Shown here: piece after piece, positions 8,199 through 17,623 of the stretch
How the letters are laid out: each line of letters opens with the position of its first letter
Position numbering within the stretch: the stretch's first letter is position 1
Assembly: GCF_021026335.1 (NCBI RefSeq)
Contig: NZ_JAJNCY010000010.1
Location: 1-64,000 of the forward strand
Direction: 5' to 3'
From: Rhizobium sp. C1
GTDB lineage: Bacteria; Pseudomonadota; Alphaproteobacteria; Rhizobiales; Rhizobiaceae
Length of the DNA stretch: 64,000 bases
Program-made: the position numbers and the translations under genes
Notes under the pieces: generated by a model
What the model saw: the letters and a program-made list of their open reading frames with translations, nothing else
What the model was told of the DNA's origin: nothing
Databases searched by the model: none

Positions 8199-8780
8199 TT
8201 GAGCCATCGGGATGAGGTATTCTTGGCGGGCAACGATGACAGGGATGAGGCAGAGGTCGCCCGGCTGATCGCGCAGGTGACGCTTGCCGACCGAAAGGCG
8301 TTTGCGACGCTATACCAGCGCACGAGCCGGAAACTATTCGGCGTCTGCCTGCGTATGTTGCAAGACAGGGCAGACGCCGAAGAGGCGCTGCAGGAGATTT
8401 ATATCAAGGTCTGGAATAGTGCCGGCGCCTATCGTGCCGATATGGGCAGACCGATGACATGGCTGATCGCCATTGCGCGCAACCATGCGCTGGATATGCT
8501 GAGGCGCAGGCGTCAGGTTGCGGTCGAACTGGACGAGGCCGGGGAGATTGCCGATCCGCAGGTAGGGCCGGAAGAGACTGCAGTGCTGAGTTCGGAAGGC
8601 CGCCGGATCGAGGATTGCATGCGCGAGCTCGAAGAGGATCGCGCAGCGGCCGTTCGCAGCGCCTATGTCGACGGCATGAGCTATCTGGAACTGGCCGGTC
8701 TGCACGGGGTTCCGCTGAATACGATGCGAACATGGCTCAGGCGCAGCCTGATCAAACTGAGAGAGTGCATGGACCGATGA
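8199..8780 (+). CDS. ECF-type RNA polymerase sigma factor
   Basis: This group-IV sigma factor of about 193 residues has region 2 (RKLFGVCLRMLQDRADAEEALQEIYIKVW, read in parts, then MTWLIAIARNHALDMLRR) and region 4 (YLELAGLHGVPLNTMRTWLRRSL). No ATG or GTG is available at the N-terminus. Two TTG codons, at 8199 and 8223, each follow an ATGAGG ribosome site, and 8199 is used here. Its stop overlaps the anti-sigma start by 4 bp. The gene order sigma, RskA-like anti-sigma, fasciclin protein suggests an envelope or oxidative stress regulon. Confidence 0.9.
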   Translation: MSHRDEVFLAGNDDRDEAEVARLIAQVTLADRKAFATLYQRTSRKLFGVCLRMLQDRADAEEALQEIYIKVWNSAGAYRADMGRPMTWLIAIARNHALDMLRRRRQVAVELDEAGEIADPQVGPEETAVLSSEGRRIEDCMRELEEDRAAAVRSAYVDGMSYLELAGLHGVPLNTMRTWLRRSLIKLRECMDR

Positions 8781-9490
8781 CGACGCCGGAAAACAAGAGG
8801 AGCGACCGCAGCCGCGACGAGGTGCTAGCCGGCGAATATGTCCTCGGCGTACTGTCGCTGCCGGACCGGCTGCGCGTCGAATACCGGCTACGCGATGACA
8901 AGGCGTTCCAGGTGATCGTGGCGCGCTGGCAGGAAAATCTGGCGACGTTCAACAACGACTATGTGACAGAAGTGCCGCCATCCTGGCTCTACGGATCGGT
9001 GGAGACGAAGCTCTTCAACACATCCGTCGCGGACCAGCCCAAGGGGCTCGTGTGGTCCTCGCTCACCTTCTGGCGCGGCCTGACGCTGGTCTCGCTGTCC
9101 GCCGCCATTTTCTTCGCTGCAAGTGCTGGCGGCCTGTTCCGCAAGCCGGCCGCCGTGCCTTCCGCAGTCGCGACGCTGGGCTCGGGAAGCTCTTCCATCA
9201 GCCTCGTCACCTTCTTTGACCGCCAGACGGGCCGCCTCCAGGTTCTGCCTGTTGCCGCGGGTGCTGAAAAGTCCAAGTCGCTCGAACTCTGGCTGATAGA
9301 AGGCGAGAGCGCTCCGGTGCCACTCGGCGTGTTCCAGGATCAGGGCGATGGTTCGATCGTCATCCCGCCCGACATGCGCGGGCGTCTCAAGGACGGCGTG
9401 ACGCTTGCCGTTTCGCTCGAACCCTTTGGCGGCTCGCCGACAGGAAAGCCGACCGGACCCGTCGTCGCAAGCGGCAAGATCGGCATCTGA
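8777..9490 (+). CDS. RskA-like anti-sigma factor
   Basis: This is a 237-residue single-pass membrane protein. Residues 1-90 are a cytoplasmic sigma-binding domain (DEVLAGEYVLGVLSLPDRLRVEYR). One transmembrane helix lies near residues 105-125 (LTLVSLSAAIFFAASAGGL). The periplasmic C-terminus is the RskA domain (KSLELWLIEGESAPVPLGV and VTLAVSLEPFGGSPTG). No HxxxCxxC zinc motif is present, so release is probably not by thiol oxidation. ATGA overlap with the sigma gene indicates translational coupling and 1:1 production. Confidence 0.87.
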   Translation: MTTPENKRSDRSRDEVLAGEYVLGVLSLPDRLRVEYRLRDDKAFQVIVARWQENLATFNNDYVTEVPPSWLYGSVETKLFNTSVADQPKGLVWSSLTFWRGLTLVSLSAAIFFAASAGGLFRKPAAVPSAVATLGSGSSSISLVTFFDRQTGRLQVLPVAAGAEKSKSLELWLIEGESAPVPLGVFQDQGDGSIVIPPDMRGRLKDGVTLAVSLEPFGGSPTGKPTGPVVASGKIGI

Positions 9491-9592
9491 GTCCGCCCGC
9501 CAGGACGCGCGTTTCGTTAAGACCGGGCGCGCGATTACGATGGCGCGCTGCAATGGATCAGTTTCAATAAAAAAATAAATCTCGAATATTTC

Positions 9593-9622
9593 TGAAACTT
9601 GTCGCGCATTCGCTGCGTAGAT
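9593..9622 (+). promoter_or_regulatory. candidate ECF-dependent promoter upstream of the fasciclin gene
   Basis: The 309-bp gap between the anti-sigma and fasciclin genes holds TGAAACTT (9593-9600) and CGTAGAT (9616-9622). They are separated so that GAAAC and CGTA are 17 bp apart, the general -35/-10 form of ECF promoters. It could be the target of the adjacent sigma factor. The leader to the ATG would be about 170 nt. I see no similarly good match upstream of the sigma gene itself, which weakens the assignment. Confidence 0.4.
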
Positions 9623-9799
9623 GTTCCCGTTACCCCAATGCAGAGAACGTTCACACTAGAACATGTGGGCGATGATGCTCTGTATTACTAGGAAGTACTG
9701 CGCCCGATTTTGTTCAATATGGCGAAATTGTGGAACTGTGGTGGGGGAGGAAGCAAAATGAGACGCAGGACTTTGCGTCCCGACAAACAGGAGTCGACA

Positions 9800-10351
9800 A
9801 TGTTGCAGAAACTGATCCGTATTCTCACCGTGACCAGCATCGCCGCCGTTCCGGCCGTTGCACTTGCCGCCAATCCGATGGTCGGCGGAGCCCCGATGTA
9901 TCCCGAAAAGAACATCGTTGAGAATGCCGTCAATTCGAAGGATCACACCACGCTCGTTGCCGCCGTCAAGGCTGCAGGCCTGGTTCCGACGCTGGAAGGC
10001 AAGGGTCCGTTTACGGTCTTCGCACCCACCAACGAAGCCTTTGAAAAGCTGCCGAAGGGCACGGTCGAAACGCTTCTGAAGCCGGAAAACAAGGAAAAGC
10101 TGACCAAAATTCTGACCTGCCACGTCGTTGCGGCTGATGTGATGTCGGCAGCGCTCGACAAGATGATCAAGTCGGACGGCGGCACCCACGACATCAAGAC
10201 AGTCGGCGGCTGCATCCTGAAGGCCAAGGAAAAGGGCGGCAAGATCACCCTGACCGATGAGAAGGGCGATGTTGCCAACGTCACGATCGCCGATGTCAAG
10301 CAGTCGAACGGCGTGATCCACGTGATCGACCACGTGCTGCTGCCGAAGTAA
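9800..10351 (+). CDS. secreted fasciclin (FAS1) domain protein
   Basis: This 183-residue protein has a Sec signal peptide ([23 protein letters not shown]) and one FAS1 domain. H1-type sequence [17 protein letters not shown] lies near residues 68-84, and the H2 end is [18 protein letters not shown]1 proteins mediate adhesion; small bacterial ones are often targets of ECF sigma factors. The ATG at 9800 follows CAGGAG, while the longer open frame from 9710 is upstream leader. It has two cysteines (about 111 and 144) that could form a disulphide. It is probably the output gene of the sigma/anti-sigma pair. Confidence 0.9.
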   Translation: MLQKLIRILTVTSIAAVPAVALAANPMVGGAPMYPEKNIVENAVNSKDHTTLVAAVKAAGLVPTLEGKGPFTVFAPTNEAFEKLPKGTVETLLKPENKEKLTKILTCHVVAADVMSAALDKMIKSDGGTHDIKTVGGCILKAKEKGGKITLTDEKGDVANVTIADVKQSNGVIHVIDHVLLPK

Positions 10352-10381
10352 GCTGCGTCTTACCGTTGGTTGACATGAACA

Positions 10382-10410
10382 AGCCCGCCGCAGACGACCT
10401 GCGGCGGGCT
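10382..10410. terminator. terminator between the fasciclin gene and engB
   Basis: A 12-bp perfect stem (10382-10393 with 10399-10410) with a 5-nt ACGAC loop lies between convergent genes. The flanking T-tracts are short (CTTC on the plus strand), so termination strength is moderate. Confidence 0.75.
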
Positions 10411-10431
10411 CTTCAATTCGGGCGGAACTGA

Positions 10432-11085
10432 TCAGGTCCGCAGCGCTGTTTCGATGGCCGCGCGCAGCTCTTCCATCCCGTCGCCCTTCTCGGATGAGGT
10501 GGCGAGCACGAAGGGATAGGCGGCGGGGCGCTTGCGGATCTTCTCGAGCGTATCGGCCAGCAGCTTCACCACTGCCGGCGGCTTGATCTTGTCCGATTTG
10601 GTCAGCACGACCTGATAGGACACGGCGGCCTTGTCGAGCAGGTCCAGAACCTCCTCGTCATTCTTCTTGATGCCGTGGCGGCTGTCGATGAGCACATAGA
10701 CCCGCTTCAGCGTCGCGCGGCCGCGAAGATAATCGAAGATCAGCTTGGTCCAGTTGTCGACCGTTTCCTTCGGCGCCTGCGCATAGCCATAGCCGGGCAT
10801 GTCGACCATGGCGGCAGGCGGCAGATCACCATCCTCACCGGAATAGCCGTCAGGCACGAAATAGTTCAGCTCCTGTGTCCGGCCTGGCGTATTGGACGTG
10901 CGCGCCAGACCCTTCACGCCCGTCAGCGCATTGATCAGCGACGACTTGCCCACATTCGAGCGGCCGGCAAAGGCGATTTCGGGAGGACCTTCCGGCGGGA
11001 GGAACTTCAGCGACGGCACACCGCGGATGAAGACCCACGGTTTTCCGAAGAGGATGGCGTCCCCGGCCCGGGCATTCGGTTCCAT
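10432..11085 (-). CDS. engB: ribosome biogenesis GTP-binding protein EngB (YihA/YsxC)
   Basis: This 217-residue essential GTPase assists 50S ribosome assembly. It has the G1 loop [16 protein letters not shown] (about residues 40-55), G2/G3 sequences [15 protein letters not shown] and [11 protein letters not shown]4 LTKSDKI and a G5-like ATSSEKG. The open frame runs upstream to 11232, but the ATG at 11085 gives the family's usual length and start. It belongs to the rpmH-rnpA-yidC-engB neighbourhood of alphaproteobacteria but is separated from yidC by 4.7 kb of other genes here. Confidence 0.93.
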   Translation of the reverse strand: MEPNARAGDAILFGKPWVFIRGVPSLKFLPPEGPPEIAFAGRSNVGKSSLINALTGVKGLARTSNTPGRTQELNYFVPDGYSGEDGDLPPAAMVDMPGYGYAQAPKETVDNWTKLIFDYLRGRATLKRVYVLIDSRHGIKKNDEEVLDLLDKAAVSYQVVLTKSDKIKPPAVVKLLADTLEKIRKRPAAYPFVLATSSEKGDGMEELRAAIETALRT

Positions 11086-11235
11086 GTATCGCTCCGCTGT
11101 ACAAAAGGCTATCAGGCCGGAATTGATGTTTTGAGGATCAATGTCAAGCAAAACCGGACGAAACGCGGCGGAAGAGACGGCTCCGTGCCGGAAGGCCTTG
11201 GAGGCGATGGCTCGAGCGAAAGGATCTTGCAAAGC

Positions 11236-11259
11236 AAAAGGACCGCCCGAAGGCGGCCC
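11236..11259 (-). terminator. terminator of the transaldolase gene, UUCG tetraloop
   Basis: On the minus strand GGGCCGCC, TTCG, GGCGGTCC is followed by TTTT (plus coordinates 11236-11259). All eight pairs form, one of them G-U, and the loop is the very stable UUCG type. It ends tal transcription before engB. Confidence 0.8.
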
Positions 11260-11322
11260 GATCCTGGATGAAATGCCAGACGCCAGGCTTTCGCCCGGCC
11301 GTTCTCGTGAGGACCGTTCTCG

Positions 11323-12276
11323 TCAGGCCATGGCCTTGGCGACGATCTCGCGCAGTTTGCCAAGATCCTTTGCGAAGGCGCGGATGCCTTCCGAAAGCTT
11401 TTCGGTCGCCATGGCGTCCTCGTTCAGCATCCAGCGGAAGGTCTTCTCGTCCATCGCGATCTTGTCGACCGGCGTGATCTTGTCTTCCGACAGAACGCGT
11501 GTCAGCGAACCCTTGTCGGCGTCCAGTTCGTCCATCAGCTGGGGCGAGATTGTCAGGCGGTCGCAGCCGGCCAGTGCTTCGATTTCGCCGATATTGCGGA
11601 ACGACGCGCCCATGACCACGGTCTTGATGCCGTGCGCCTTGTAGTAATTGTAGATTGCGCGGACGGAGACGACGCCGGGATCGGTCTCGGACGTGTAGTT
11701 CTCACCCGTGGACTTCTTGTACCAGTCAAGGATGCGACCGACGAAGGGCGAGATCAGGAACACCCCGGCGTCAGCGCAGGCAATTGCCTGGGCCATGGAG
11801 AAAAGAAGCGTCAGGTTGCAGTTGATGCCTTCCTTTTCCAGCACTTCCGCAGCGCGGATACCTTCCCAGGTGGAGGCGAGCTTGATCAGGATGCGATCCT
11901 TCTCGATACCGCGCGCCTTGTAGTCGGCGATGATTTCGCGCGCCTTGGTAATCGAGCCTTCGATGTCGAAGGACAGGTCAGCGTTCACTTCCGTGGAAAC
12001 GCGGCCCGGCACCAGCTTGGTGAGCTCGGCGCCGACGGACACGGCCAGACGGTCGGAAACGGCAGCGACGGCGTCGTCGCGGGAAAGGCTGGACGCCTTG
12101 CCCCAGGCTATCGCTTCTGCAAACACGTCCTTGAACATGTCCGTGCCGAGCGCCTTGAGGACGATCGACGGATTGGTGGTGCAGTCGACCGGCTTGAGCC
12201 GCGCAACCGCTTCGATGTCGCCCGTATCAGCAACAACCGTGGTCATTGCGCGCAATTGTTCCAGCTTGGATGTCAC
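11323..12276 (-). CDS. tal: transaldolase
   Basis: This is a 317-residue enzyme of the non-oxidative pentose phosphate pathway. It moves a dihydroxyacetone unit from sedoheptulose 7-phosphate to glyceraldehyde 3-phosphate. It is of the TalB type: [14 protein letters not shown] near residue 30, [19 protein letters not shown] with the Schiff-base lysine near 132, and [20 protein letters not shown]. The length equals E. coli TalB, which sets it apart from the short fructose-6-phosphate aldolase-like form. It sits between engB and a regulator and has its own UUCG terminator. Confidence 0.95.
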   Translation of the reverse strand: MTSKLEQLRAMTTVVADTGDIEAVARLKPVDCTTNPSIVLKALGTDMFKDVFAEAIAWGKASSLSRDDAVAAVSDRLAVSVGAELTKLVPGRVSTEVNADLSFDIEGSITKAREIIADYKARGIEKDRILIKLASTWEGIRAAEVLEKEGINCNLTLLFSMAQAIACADAGVFLISPFVGRILDWYKKSTGENYTSETDPGVVSVRAIYNYYKAHGIKTVVMGASFRNIGEIEALAGCDRLTISPQLMDELDADKGSLTRVLSEDKITPVDKIAMDEKTFRWMLNEDAMATEKLSEGIRAFAKDLGKLREIVAKAMA

Positions 12277-12415
12277 GTTTTTCTCCCGTCTTTCGCCGGC
12301 TTGAACCGGCCGTTGCGCCGGTTGAAAACCAGCGCTGTTTGAGATCTTATTCCCAACAATGCCGCACGCATGTCAATCGATTTATATCGATTGAATGCCG
12401 AATTCGGCTGAACGA

Positions 12416-12817
12416 TCAAACGTTGCCGGACTCGTAAGCCTGACGCGCCAACCGGATCGCGCCATGGTGCGTTTCGGCCCAGGCGACGAGCACGCCGAGA
12501 GGGGCGAGCAGCGACTGACCCAGCGGTGTCAGCTTGTATTCCACGCTCGGCGGCACGGTGGCGAACACCGTCCGATCCACCAGCCCGTCGCGTTGAAGAT
12601 CCTTCAGCGTCTGGGTCAGCATGCGCTGCGAGATATCGGGGATCGAGCGCCGGAGTTCGCCAAAGCGATGCGCCTTCTCGCCCAGCAATCCAATGATCAG
12701 TGTGCTCCATTTGTCGCCCAACTGGCCCAGAACGTCCCGCACCGGACAGTCGCCCGCGTTGAAACTCTCATACCGCGAGCGGATGTCGCCCAGGGCCTGC
12801 GCCGGCGCATTGTGCAT
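12416..12817 (-). CDS. HxlR family transcriptional regulator
   Basis: This 133-residue winged-helix regulator shows the HxlR pattern: [22 protein letters not shown] near residue 20, [31 protein letters not shown] (in parts), and the wing [11 protein letters not shown]. The cysteine at the CPVRD position matches the redox-sensing Cys of QorR/HypR-type members. It diverges from the NmrA-like oxidoreductase across 179 bp, the usual pairing of a thiol-sensing HxlR repressor with a quinone or NAD(P)H oxidoreductase. Regulation of that neighbour is inferred. Confidence 0.88.
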   Translation of the reverse strand: MHNAPAQALGDIRSRYESFNAGDCPVRDVLGQLGDKWSTLIIGLLGEKAHRFGELRRSIPDISQRMLTQTLKDLQRDGLVDRTVFATVPPSVEYKLTPLGQSLLAPLGVLVAWAETHHGAIRLARQAYESGNV

Positions 12818-12996
12818 GGGTGGTTACCTTTCTGTGCCCAGGGGCTCAAACACTGCCTACTTTACAGACTAACAGGCTCATTGTAGCCCTGGTTACTGAA
12901 AGAGACAATAGCGCGCCGATGCATCTGTTGTCATCTTGCCGGAGTAGACCCCTCCGGAGACTCATCGTGCCCACGCTTACAAAAAAGGATTCATAC

Positions 12997-13887
12997 ATGT
13001 CCGATACGCTTCTCGTCACCGGCGCCTCCGGTCAGTTCGGCCGCCTCGTCATCAAGCACCTGTTGGAAACGCAAGGCGTAGCGCCCGGTTCCATCGTCGC
13101 CGCCAGCCGTGATCCGTCGAAGCTCGCCGATATCGCCGCCAAGGGCGTGAAGACGGTTGCCGCCGATTTCGACGATGCCGCCTCGCTGGAAAAGGCCTTT
13201 GCCGGCGTCAACCGCCTTCTCATCGTCTCCACCGATGCGCTTGACGGCACCGACCGGCGCCTGCGCCAGCATTCGGCTGCCGTTGCCGCCGCCAAGGCCG
13301 CCGGCGTTGGCCATATCATCTACACGTCCATGCCGCTGCCGGACGAATCGCTGGTGACGTTTGCGCCCGACCATCTCGGCACCGAAAATGCCATCAAGGC
13401 GTCGGGGATCGGCTACACGATCCTGCGTAACAGCTGGTACATGGAAAACCTCTTCGCCTCGATCCCGAACGCGCTGAAGTCCGGCCAGTGGTTTACGGCT
13501 GCCGGCGAAGGCAAGACGGCCTACGTGACCCGCGAAGACCTCGCCCGCACCGCTGCCGCCGTGCTCGCGTCTTCGGAAACGTCGAGCAACACCTACACTT
13601 TGACCGGCGTCGAAGCGCTGTCGAATGAACAGATTGCGACGTTGGCGTCCCAGATCATCGGCAAGCCGATCCAGGTCGTCCATGTTCCGGACGAAGGCCT
13701 GCTTCAGGGCATGATTGCGGCCGGCGTGCCGGACTTCGTGGCGCCCACCTATCTCTCCTTCGACACCAACACCCGCGCCGGCAAGCTGGCAACGGTGACG
13801 GGCGACATCGAAAAGCTGACCGGCAAGGCGCCGATCACGCTGAAGACCTTCTTCGAAGCCACCAAGGACGCTTTCCTCGCCGCCTGA
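12997..13887 (+). CDS. NmrA/QorB-like NAD(P)-dependent oxidoreductase
   Basis: This 296-residue atypical short-chain dehydrogenase has the N-terminal Rossmann motif LLVTGASGQFGRLVIKHLL (residues 5-23). NmrA-family features follow: HIIYTSMPLPD and YTILRNSWYMENLF. The catalytic YxxxK of classical SDRs is not evident at the expected place, as in QorB (YtfG). By analogy it would reduce quinones with NADPH. The ATG at 12997 follows AAAAAAGGA. It is divergent from the HxlR regulator and followed by a strong terminator. Confidence 0.85.
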   Translation: MSDTLLVTGASGQFGRLVIKHLLETQGVAPGSIVAASRDPSKLADIAAKGVKTVAADFDDAASLEKAFAGVNRLLIVSTDALDGTDRRLRQHSAAVAAAKAAGVGHIIYTSMPLPDESLVTFAPDHLGTENAIKASGIGYTILRNSWYMENLFASIPNALKSGQWFTAAGEGKTAYVTREDLARTAAAVLASSETSSNTYTLTGVEALSNEQIATLASQIIGKPIQVVHVPDEGLLQGMIAAGVPDFVAPTYLSFDTNTRAGKLATVTGDIEKLTGKAPITLKTFFEATKDAFLAA

Positions 13888-13906
13888 GAAAGCGTTCATT
13901 TGGAAG

Positions 13907-13940
13907 CCGGGCCGGTCACAGCCCCTGACCGGCCCGGTTT
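13907..13940 (+). terminator. rho-independent terminator of the NmrA-like gene
   Basis: A 12-bp perfect GC-rich stem (13907-13918 with 13926-13937) and a 7-nt loop are followed by TTT. It lies 19 bp after the stop codon. Confidence 0.82.
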
Positions 13941-13983
13941 CAGTCTCACGCAAGCCGCTGTTTCTACAAGGTCATAACAGCGG

Positions 13984-15714
13984 ATGGGTGGCATGAGCAC
14001 GGAAGAAGACGTCGGCAAGATCCTGCAAGCCTTCAATGAGGGTGACTGGCATTTGTGCCTGACCCGCGCTGCCCCGCTGCTGACGGAAGGCCATGCGCCT
14101 GCATCCGTCATTCTCGTGGCAGCCCAGTCCTATGCCCGGCTCGGTCATCGCTCGGAAGCGGCGCACTTCTATGAAATGGCCGCCGAACTGATGCCCGATC
14201 AGGCCCCGTTTCTGTTCACATTGGCCGCCCGCATCCGCGCCCAGCTCTTTGAAGACAGCAAGGCGCTGTCGCTGATCCGCCGTGCCCAGGCGTTGGCACC
14301 CCTGAGTGTCGAGGCCTTGTTCACGCTGCGCCAGCTGCTGCGCCCGCGTCTCGCGCTGGCTGAACTTCCCCGGCACGATGCGCTTGTTTATCAGGCCATG
14401 CTCTCGGGTGAGGCCTGGGCCTTCGATAATGAAGACCCGCTCTCCCATCTCATGTGGTGCGGCGACGAGCGCCTGAACGGGCTCGTGCGCCACATGCCCT
14501 CCGGTCAGCCCTTCACCGCCGAAGCGCGCGCCGCGCGCCGCGCCCGCTCGCACGCCTATGGGCAGAAGATCAGGATCGGCTATCTGAGCAATGACGTCTC
14601 GGACCAGCATCCCACCATGATCCTCTTTCAGGGCGTGCTGGATGCACATGACCCGGAACGCTTCGAAATCACGCTCTTCTGCTATACCGATGACGATCTC
14701 GCCGAGACGGATCTCCAATTCCGCAAGCGCTATCCCAATCTGGTCGTCATCCGCGATCTCGACGACGACGCGGCCGCGGACCTGATCCGCGGATACGGCA
14801 TCGACATCCTGGTCGATCTGAAGGGGCATACGCGCGGCGCCCGCGTCGATCTGGTCAATCGCGGGCTTGCCCCCGTCCAGGTCGCCTGGCTCGGCTTTCC
14901 CGGCACCTGCTACGGCATCGACTGCGATTACATCATCGGCGACCCGATCGTGCTGCCGGATGGCTCGGAGCCCTATTACCACGAACTCTTCTGCCGGCTG
15001 CCGGAGACCTATCAGTGCAATGACTGGCGTCGCCGCCCGCGTCCGCCGGCACCGTCACGAGCCTCTCTTGGCCTGCCGGAAGACAAGATCGTTTTTGGCG
15101 CGTTCAACAAGCCCTCCAAGATCAACGCCGAGGTGGCGGGCCTGTGGGCAAGGGTGCTCGAGACGGTTCCCGATTCGGTTCTCTGGGTGCTGTGCCAGCC
15201 GGGCCCGGCGCGGGAAAATTTCACCCGATACATGCAGGGCCTCGGCATCGAGCCGGATCGCGTGCTTTATGCGCCGCGCGCCGATTATGCCGAACACGTG
15301 GCGCGCATCGCCCTTGCCGATGTCGCGCTCGACACCTTCCCCTATAGCGGCCACACCACGACATCGGACTGTCTCTGGGCCGGCATTCCGGTCGTGGCGC
15401 TGAAGGGGACGAATTTCGCCTCACGTGTTTCCGAAAGCCTGCTTTCGGCCATCGGGCTTGTGGAACTGGTCGCGAAGGATGAGCAGGCCTTTGTCGATAT
15501 GGCGGCGACGATGGCGCGCAGCCCCTTGCGCCGCAAGGCGTTGAAGGCGCGCATCGAACAGAACCGGCTGCGCCTGCCGCTCTTCGACACCGAGCGCTTC
15601 ACCCGCCATCTCGAGGCAGCCTTTGTCGCCATGCTCGAGCGGGCCGCCAAAGGTCTCGCTCCGCAAGCCTTCGATGTGCCCGCACTCCCGCCGCGTATCG
15701 GCCCCTTTGCCTGA
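13984..15714 (+). CDS. SPINDLY-type O-GlcNAc transferase (GT41) with TPR-like N-terminus
   Basis: This 576-residue cytoplasmic glycosyltransferase has helical TPR-like repeats over residues 1-130. The GT41 catalytic region follows: RIGYLSNDVSDQHPTMILF (base histidine position near residue 210), LVDLKGHTRGARVDL, VAWLGFPGTC, DYIIGDPIVLP, FGAFNKPSKI (UDP-contacting lysine) and YSGHTTTSDCLWAGIPVV. Members attach N-acetylglucosamine or other sugars to Ser/Thr of cytosolic proteins. ATG at 13984 or 13993 is possible. It is flanked by terminators on both sides and so is monocistronic. The protein substrate is unknown. Confidence 0.88.
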   Translation: MGGMSTEEDVGKILQAFNEGDWHLCLTRAAPLLTEGHAPASVILVAAQSYARLGHRSEAAHFYEMAAELMPDQAPFLFTLAARIRAQLFEDSKALSLIRRAQALAPLSVEALFTLRQLLRPRLALAELPRHDALVYQAMLSGEAWAFDNEDPLSHLMWCGDERLNGLVRHMPSGQPFTAEARAARRARSHAYGQKIRIGYLSNDVSDQHPTMILFQGVLDAHDPERFEITLFCYTDDDLAETDLQFRKRYPNLVVIRDLDDDAAADLIRGYGIDILVDLKGHTRGARVDLVNRGLAPVQVAWLGFPGTCYGIDCDYIIGDPIVLPDGSEPYYHELFCRLPETYQCNDWRRRPRPPAPSRASLGLPEDKIVFGAFNKPSKINAEVAGLWARVLETVPDSVLWVLCQPGPARENFTRYMQGLGIEPDRVLYAPRADYAEHVARIALADVALDTFPYSGHTTTSDCLWAGIPVVALKGTNFASRVSESLLSAIGLVELVAKDEQAFVDMAATMARSPLRRKALKARIEQNRLRLPLFDTERFTRHLEAAFVAMLERAAKGLAPQAFDVPALPPRIGPFA

Positions 15715-15726
15715 TCCGCAAAGAAA

Positions 15727-15755
15727 AACCCCGATGCCTTGAAAGCATCGGGGTT
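15727..15755. terminator. bidirectional terminator between the GT41 gene and yidC
   Basis: AACCCCGATGC (15727-15737) pairs with GCATCGGGGTT (15745-15755) around a 7-nt loop. On the minus strand the stem continues into TTTTTC, a good U-tract for yidC. On the plus strand the tract is weaker. Confidence 0.87.
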
Positions 15756-15778
15756 CGTGAGGTCGAGATGAAGCGCCG

Positions 15779-17623
15779 TCAGGCCTTCGTTCGCTTTTTC
15801 AACAATCCCTTCAGATTGTTGAAGAGCTCGATCTTGACGCCGTGGCGCTTCATGATGATCGACTGCTGGATGATCGACAGCGTGTTGTTCCAGGCCCAAT
15901 AGATCACCAGACCGGCCGGGAACGAGGCCAGCATGAAGGTGAAGACCACCGGCATCCAGGTGAAGATCATGGCCTGTGCCGGGTCCGGCGGCGTCGGGTT
16001 CATGCGCATCTGCAGGAACATCGTGATGCCCATGATGATCGGCCAGACGCCGAGATGCACGATGGTCGGCGCATCGAAGGGCAGCAGGCCGAACAGGTTG
16101 ACGATCGAAGTCGGGTCCGGTGCGGACAGGTCCTTGATCCAGCCGAAGAACGGCGCCTGGCGCATTTCGATCGTGACGTAGATCACCTTGTAGAGCGAGA
16201 AGAAAACCGGGATCTGCAGGAGAACCGGCCAGCAGCCGGCCACCGGATTGATCTTCTCTTCCTTGTAGAGCTGCATGGTCGCCTGCTGCAGCGCCATGCG
16301 GTCCTCGCCATACTTGGCCTTCAGTTCCTCCATCTTCGGCTGGATCTTCTTCATGTTGGCCATCGATGCATACTGCTTCGAGGCCAGCGGGAAGAAGAGC
16401 GCCTTGATGACGATGGTCGTCGCGAGAATCGCGAGGCCGAAATTGCCGAAATAGCGGAAGAAGAAGTCCATCAGCGCGAACATCGGCTTGGTGAAGAAGT
16501 AGAACCAGCCCCAGTCGATCAGGAGATCGAAGCGCGGAACGTCATAGCCCTTCTCGACCGTCTTGGTGCCGATGAGGCCGTTGGTCATCCGGCCGAACCA
16601 GGAATCGTCCTTGGCATAGCCGTCCACGACCGGAACTTCCTTGGCGCCCGCAAAGACGAGGTTCTTCAGTTCCTTCGTCTCACCCGGCGCAATCGAGATG
16701 CCGCCGCTCTTGTAGTCTGCCTGGAAGCGCGGGGTTCCGTCTTCGAAATGCGTGAAGCGGGCATCATAGTCGATCGCCTGCGGCGGGATGATCGTCGTTG
16801 CCCAGTACTTGTCGGTCATGCCGAGCCAGCCGGTGGTCGTGCGATCGTAGGTCAGCGGCTTGTCCTTGGACGCCTTGTACTTCTCTTCGACGAGACCGTT
16901 GGAGCCGAGCCAGCCGATGAAGCCTTCGTGCAGGACGTAGGTCGAGGGTTCCAGCGGTTCCTTGTAGCGCGTCACGCGGCCGTAGCCGGAGATTGACGCC
17001 GCCTGCTGGCCGCCATTGGTGACCTTGTCGGTGATCGTGAACATGTAGTTCGTGTCAACCGAGATCGTGCGGGCAAAGGTCAGCCCCTCGGGGCTCGTAT
17101 AGGTCAGCGTCACTGGCGTCGTCGGCGTCAGCTTGGCATTGGCGTCGGCCTTCCATTCGGTCGCAGGACCGGGAAGCGCGGTGCCGCCGATATAGCCGAG
17201 CTCGACGAAATAGCCGTCGGCGGTTTCGGCCGGGTTGAGCAGCGTGATGATCGGGCTGTCCTTGGCGACCGTCTCGCGATACTTCTTCAGCTTCAGATCG
17301 TCGAAGCGCGCGCCGCGCAGGTTGATCGAGCCGGAAAGATCGGGCGTGTCGATGACGACGCGGCCGGAGGCGGCAAGTGCAGCATCACGGCTGACGGCGC
17401 CAGCGGTCGTGCCGGCGGGCGGCACGGCACCGTTCGGCGTGGCAGCAGTTTGAGCCGCGCTGCCATTGGCGTCCGGCTTGCCGGCCACGTCCTGCGCGCT
17501 CTGCTTGGCAAGCTCGGCCTGGCGCTGGGCTTCCATGCGCGGGCCCATGTAGAAATACTGCCAGCCGAACAGGATCAGGACCGAAAGCACGATCGCGACG
17601 ATATAGTTGCGGTTATTTTCCAT
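15779..17623 (-). CDS. yidC: membrane protein insertase YidC
   Basis: This 614-residue inner-membrane insertase/chaperone acts with or without SecYEG. TM1 is at the extreme N-terminus ([21 protein letters not shown]). A large periplasmic beta domain follows (about residues 90-350), then the conserved C-terminal insertase core. That core includes [20 protein letters not shown] with the hydrophilic-groove basic residue, [27 protein letters not shown] and [16 protein letters not shown]. Its 5' end overlaps the 3' end of rnpA by 11 bp, so rpmH-rnpA-yidC is one operon. Confidence 0.97.
   Translation of the reverse strand: MENNRNYIVAIVLSVLILFGWQYFYMGPRMEAQRQAELAKQSAQDVAGKPDANGSAAQTAATPNGAVPPAGTTAGAVSRDAALAASGRVVIDTPDLSGSINLRGARFDDLKLKKYRETVAKDSPIITLLNPAETADGYFVELGYIGGTALPGPATEWKADANAKLTPTTPVTLTYTSPEGLTFARTISVDTNYMFTITDKVTNGGQQAASISGYGRVTRYKEPLEPSTYVLHEGFIGWLGSNGLVEEKYKASKDKPLTYDRTTTGWLGMTDKYWATTIIPPQAIDYDARFTHFEDGTPRFQADYKSGGISIAPGETKELKNLVFAGAKEVPVVDGYAKDDSWFGRMTNGLIGTKTVEKGYDVPRFDLLIDWGWFYFFTKPMFALMDFFFRYFGNFGLAILATTIVIKALFFPLASKQYASMANMKKIQPKMEELKAKYGEDRMALQQATMQLYKEEKINPVAGCWPVLLQIPVFFSLYKVIYVTIEMRQAPFFGWIKDLSAPDPTSIVNLFGLLPFDAPTIVHLGVWPIIMGITMFLQMRMNPTPPDPAQAMIFTWMPVVFTFMLASFPAGLVIYWAWNNTLSIIQQSIIMKRHGVKIELFNNLKGLLKKRTKA

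Noticed and set aside
12818-12996. HxlR operator between the HxlR and NmrA-like genes
   Set aside because: Related GGTTAC motifs occur twice, but I could not define a convincing symmetric site.
13885-13983. Possible continuation of the NmrA operon into the GT41 gene
   Set aside because: A 12-bp GC-rich terminator with T-tract lies between them.
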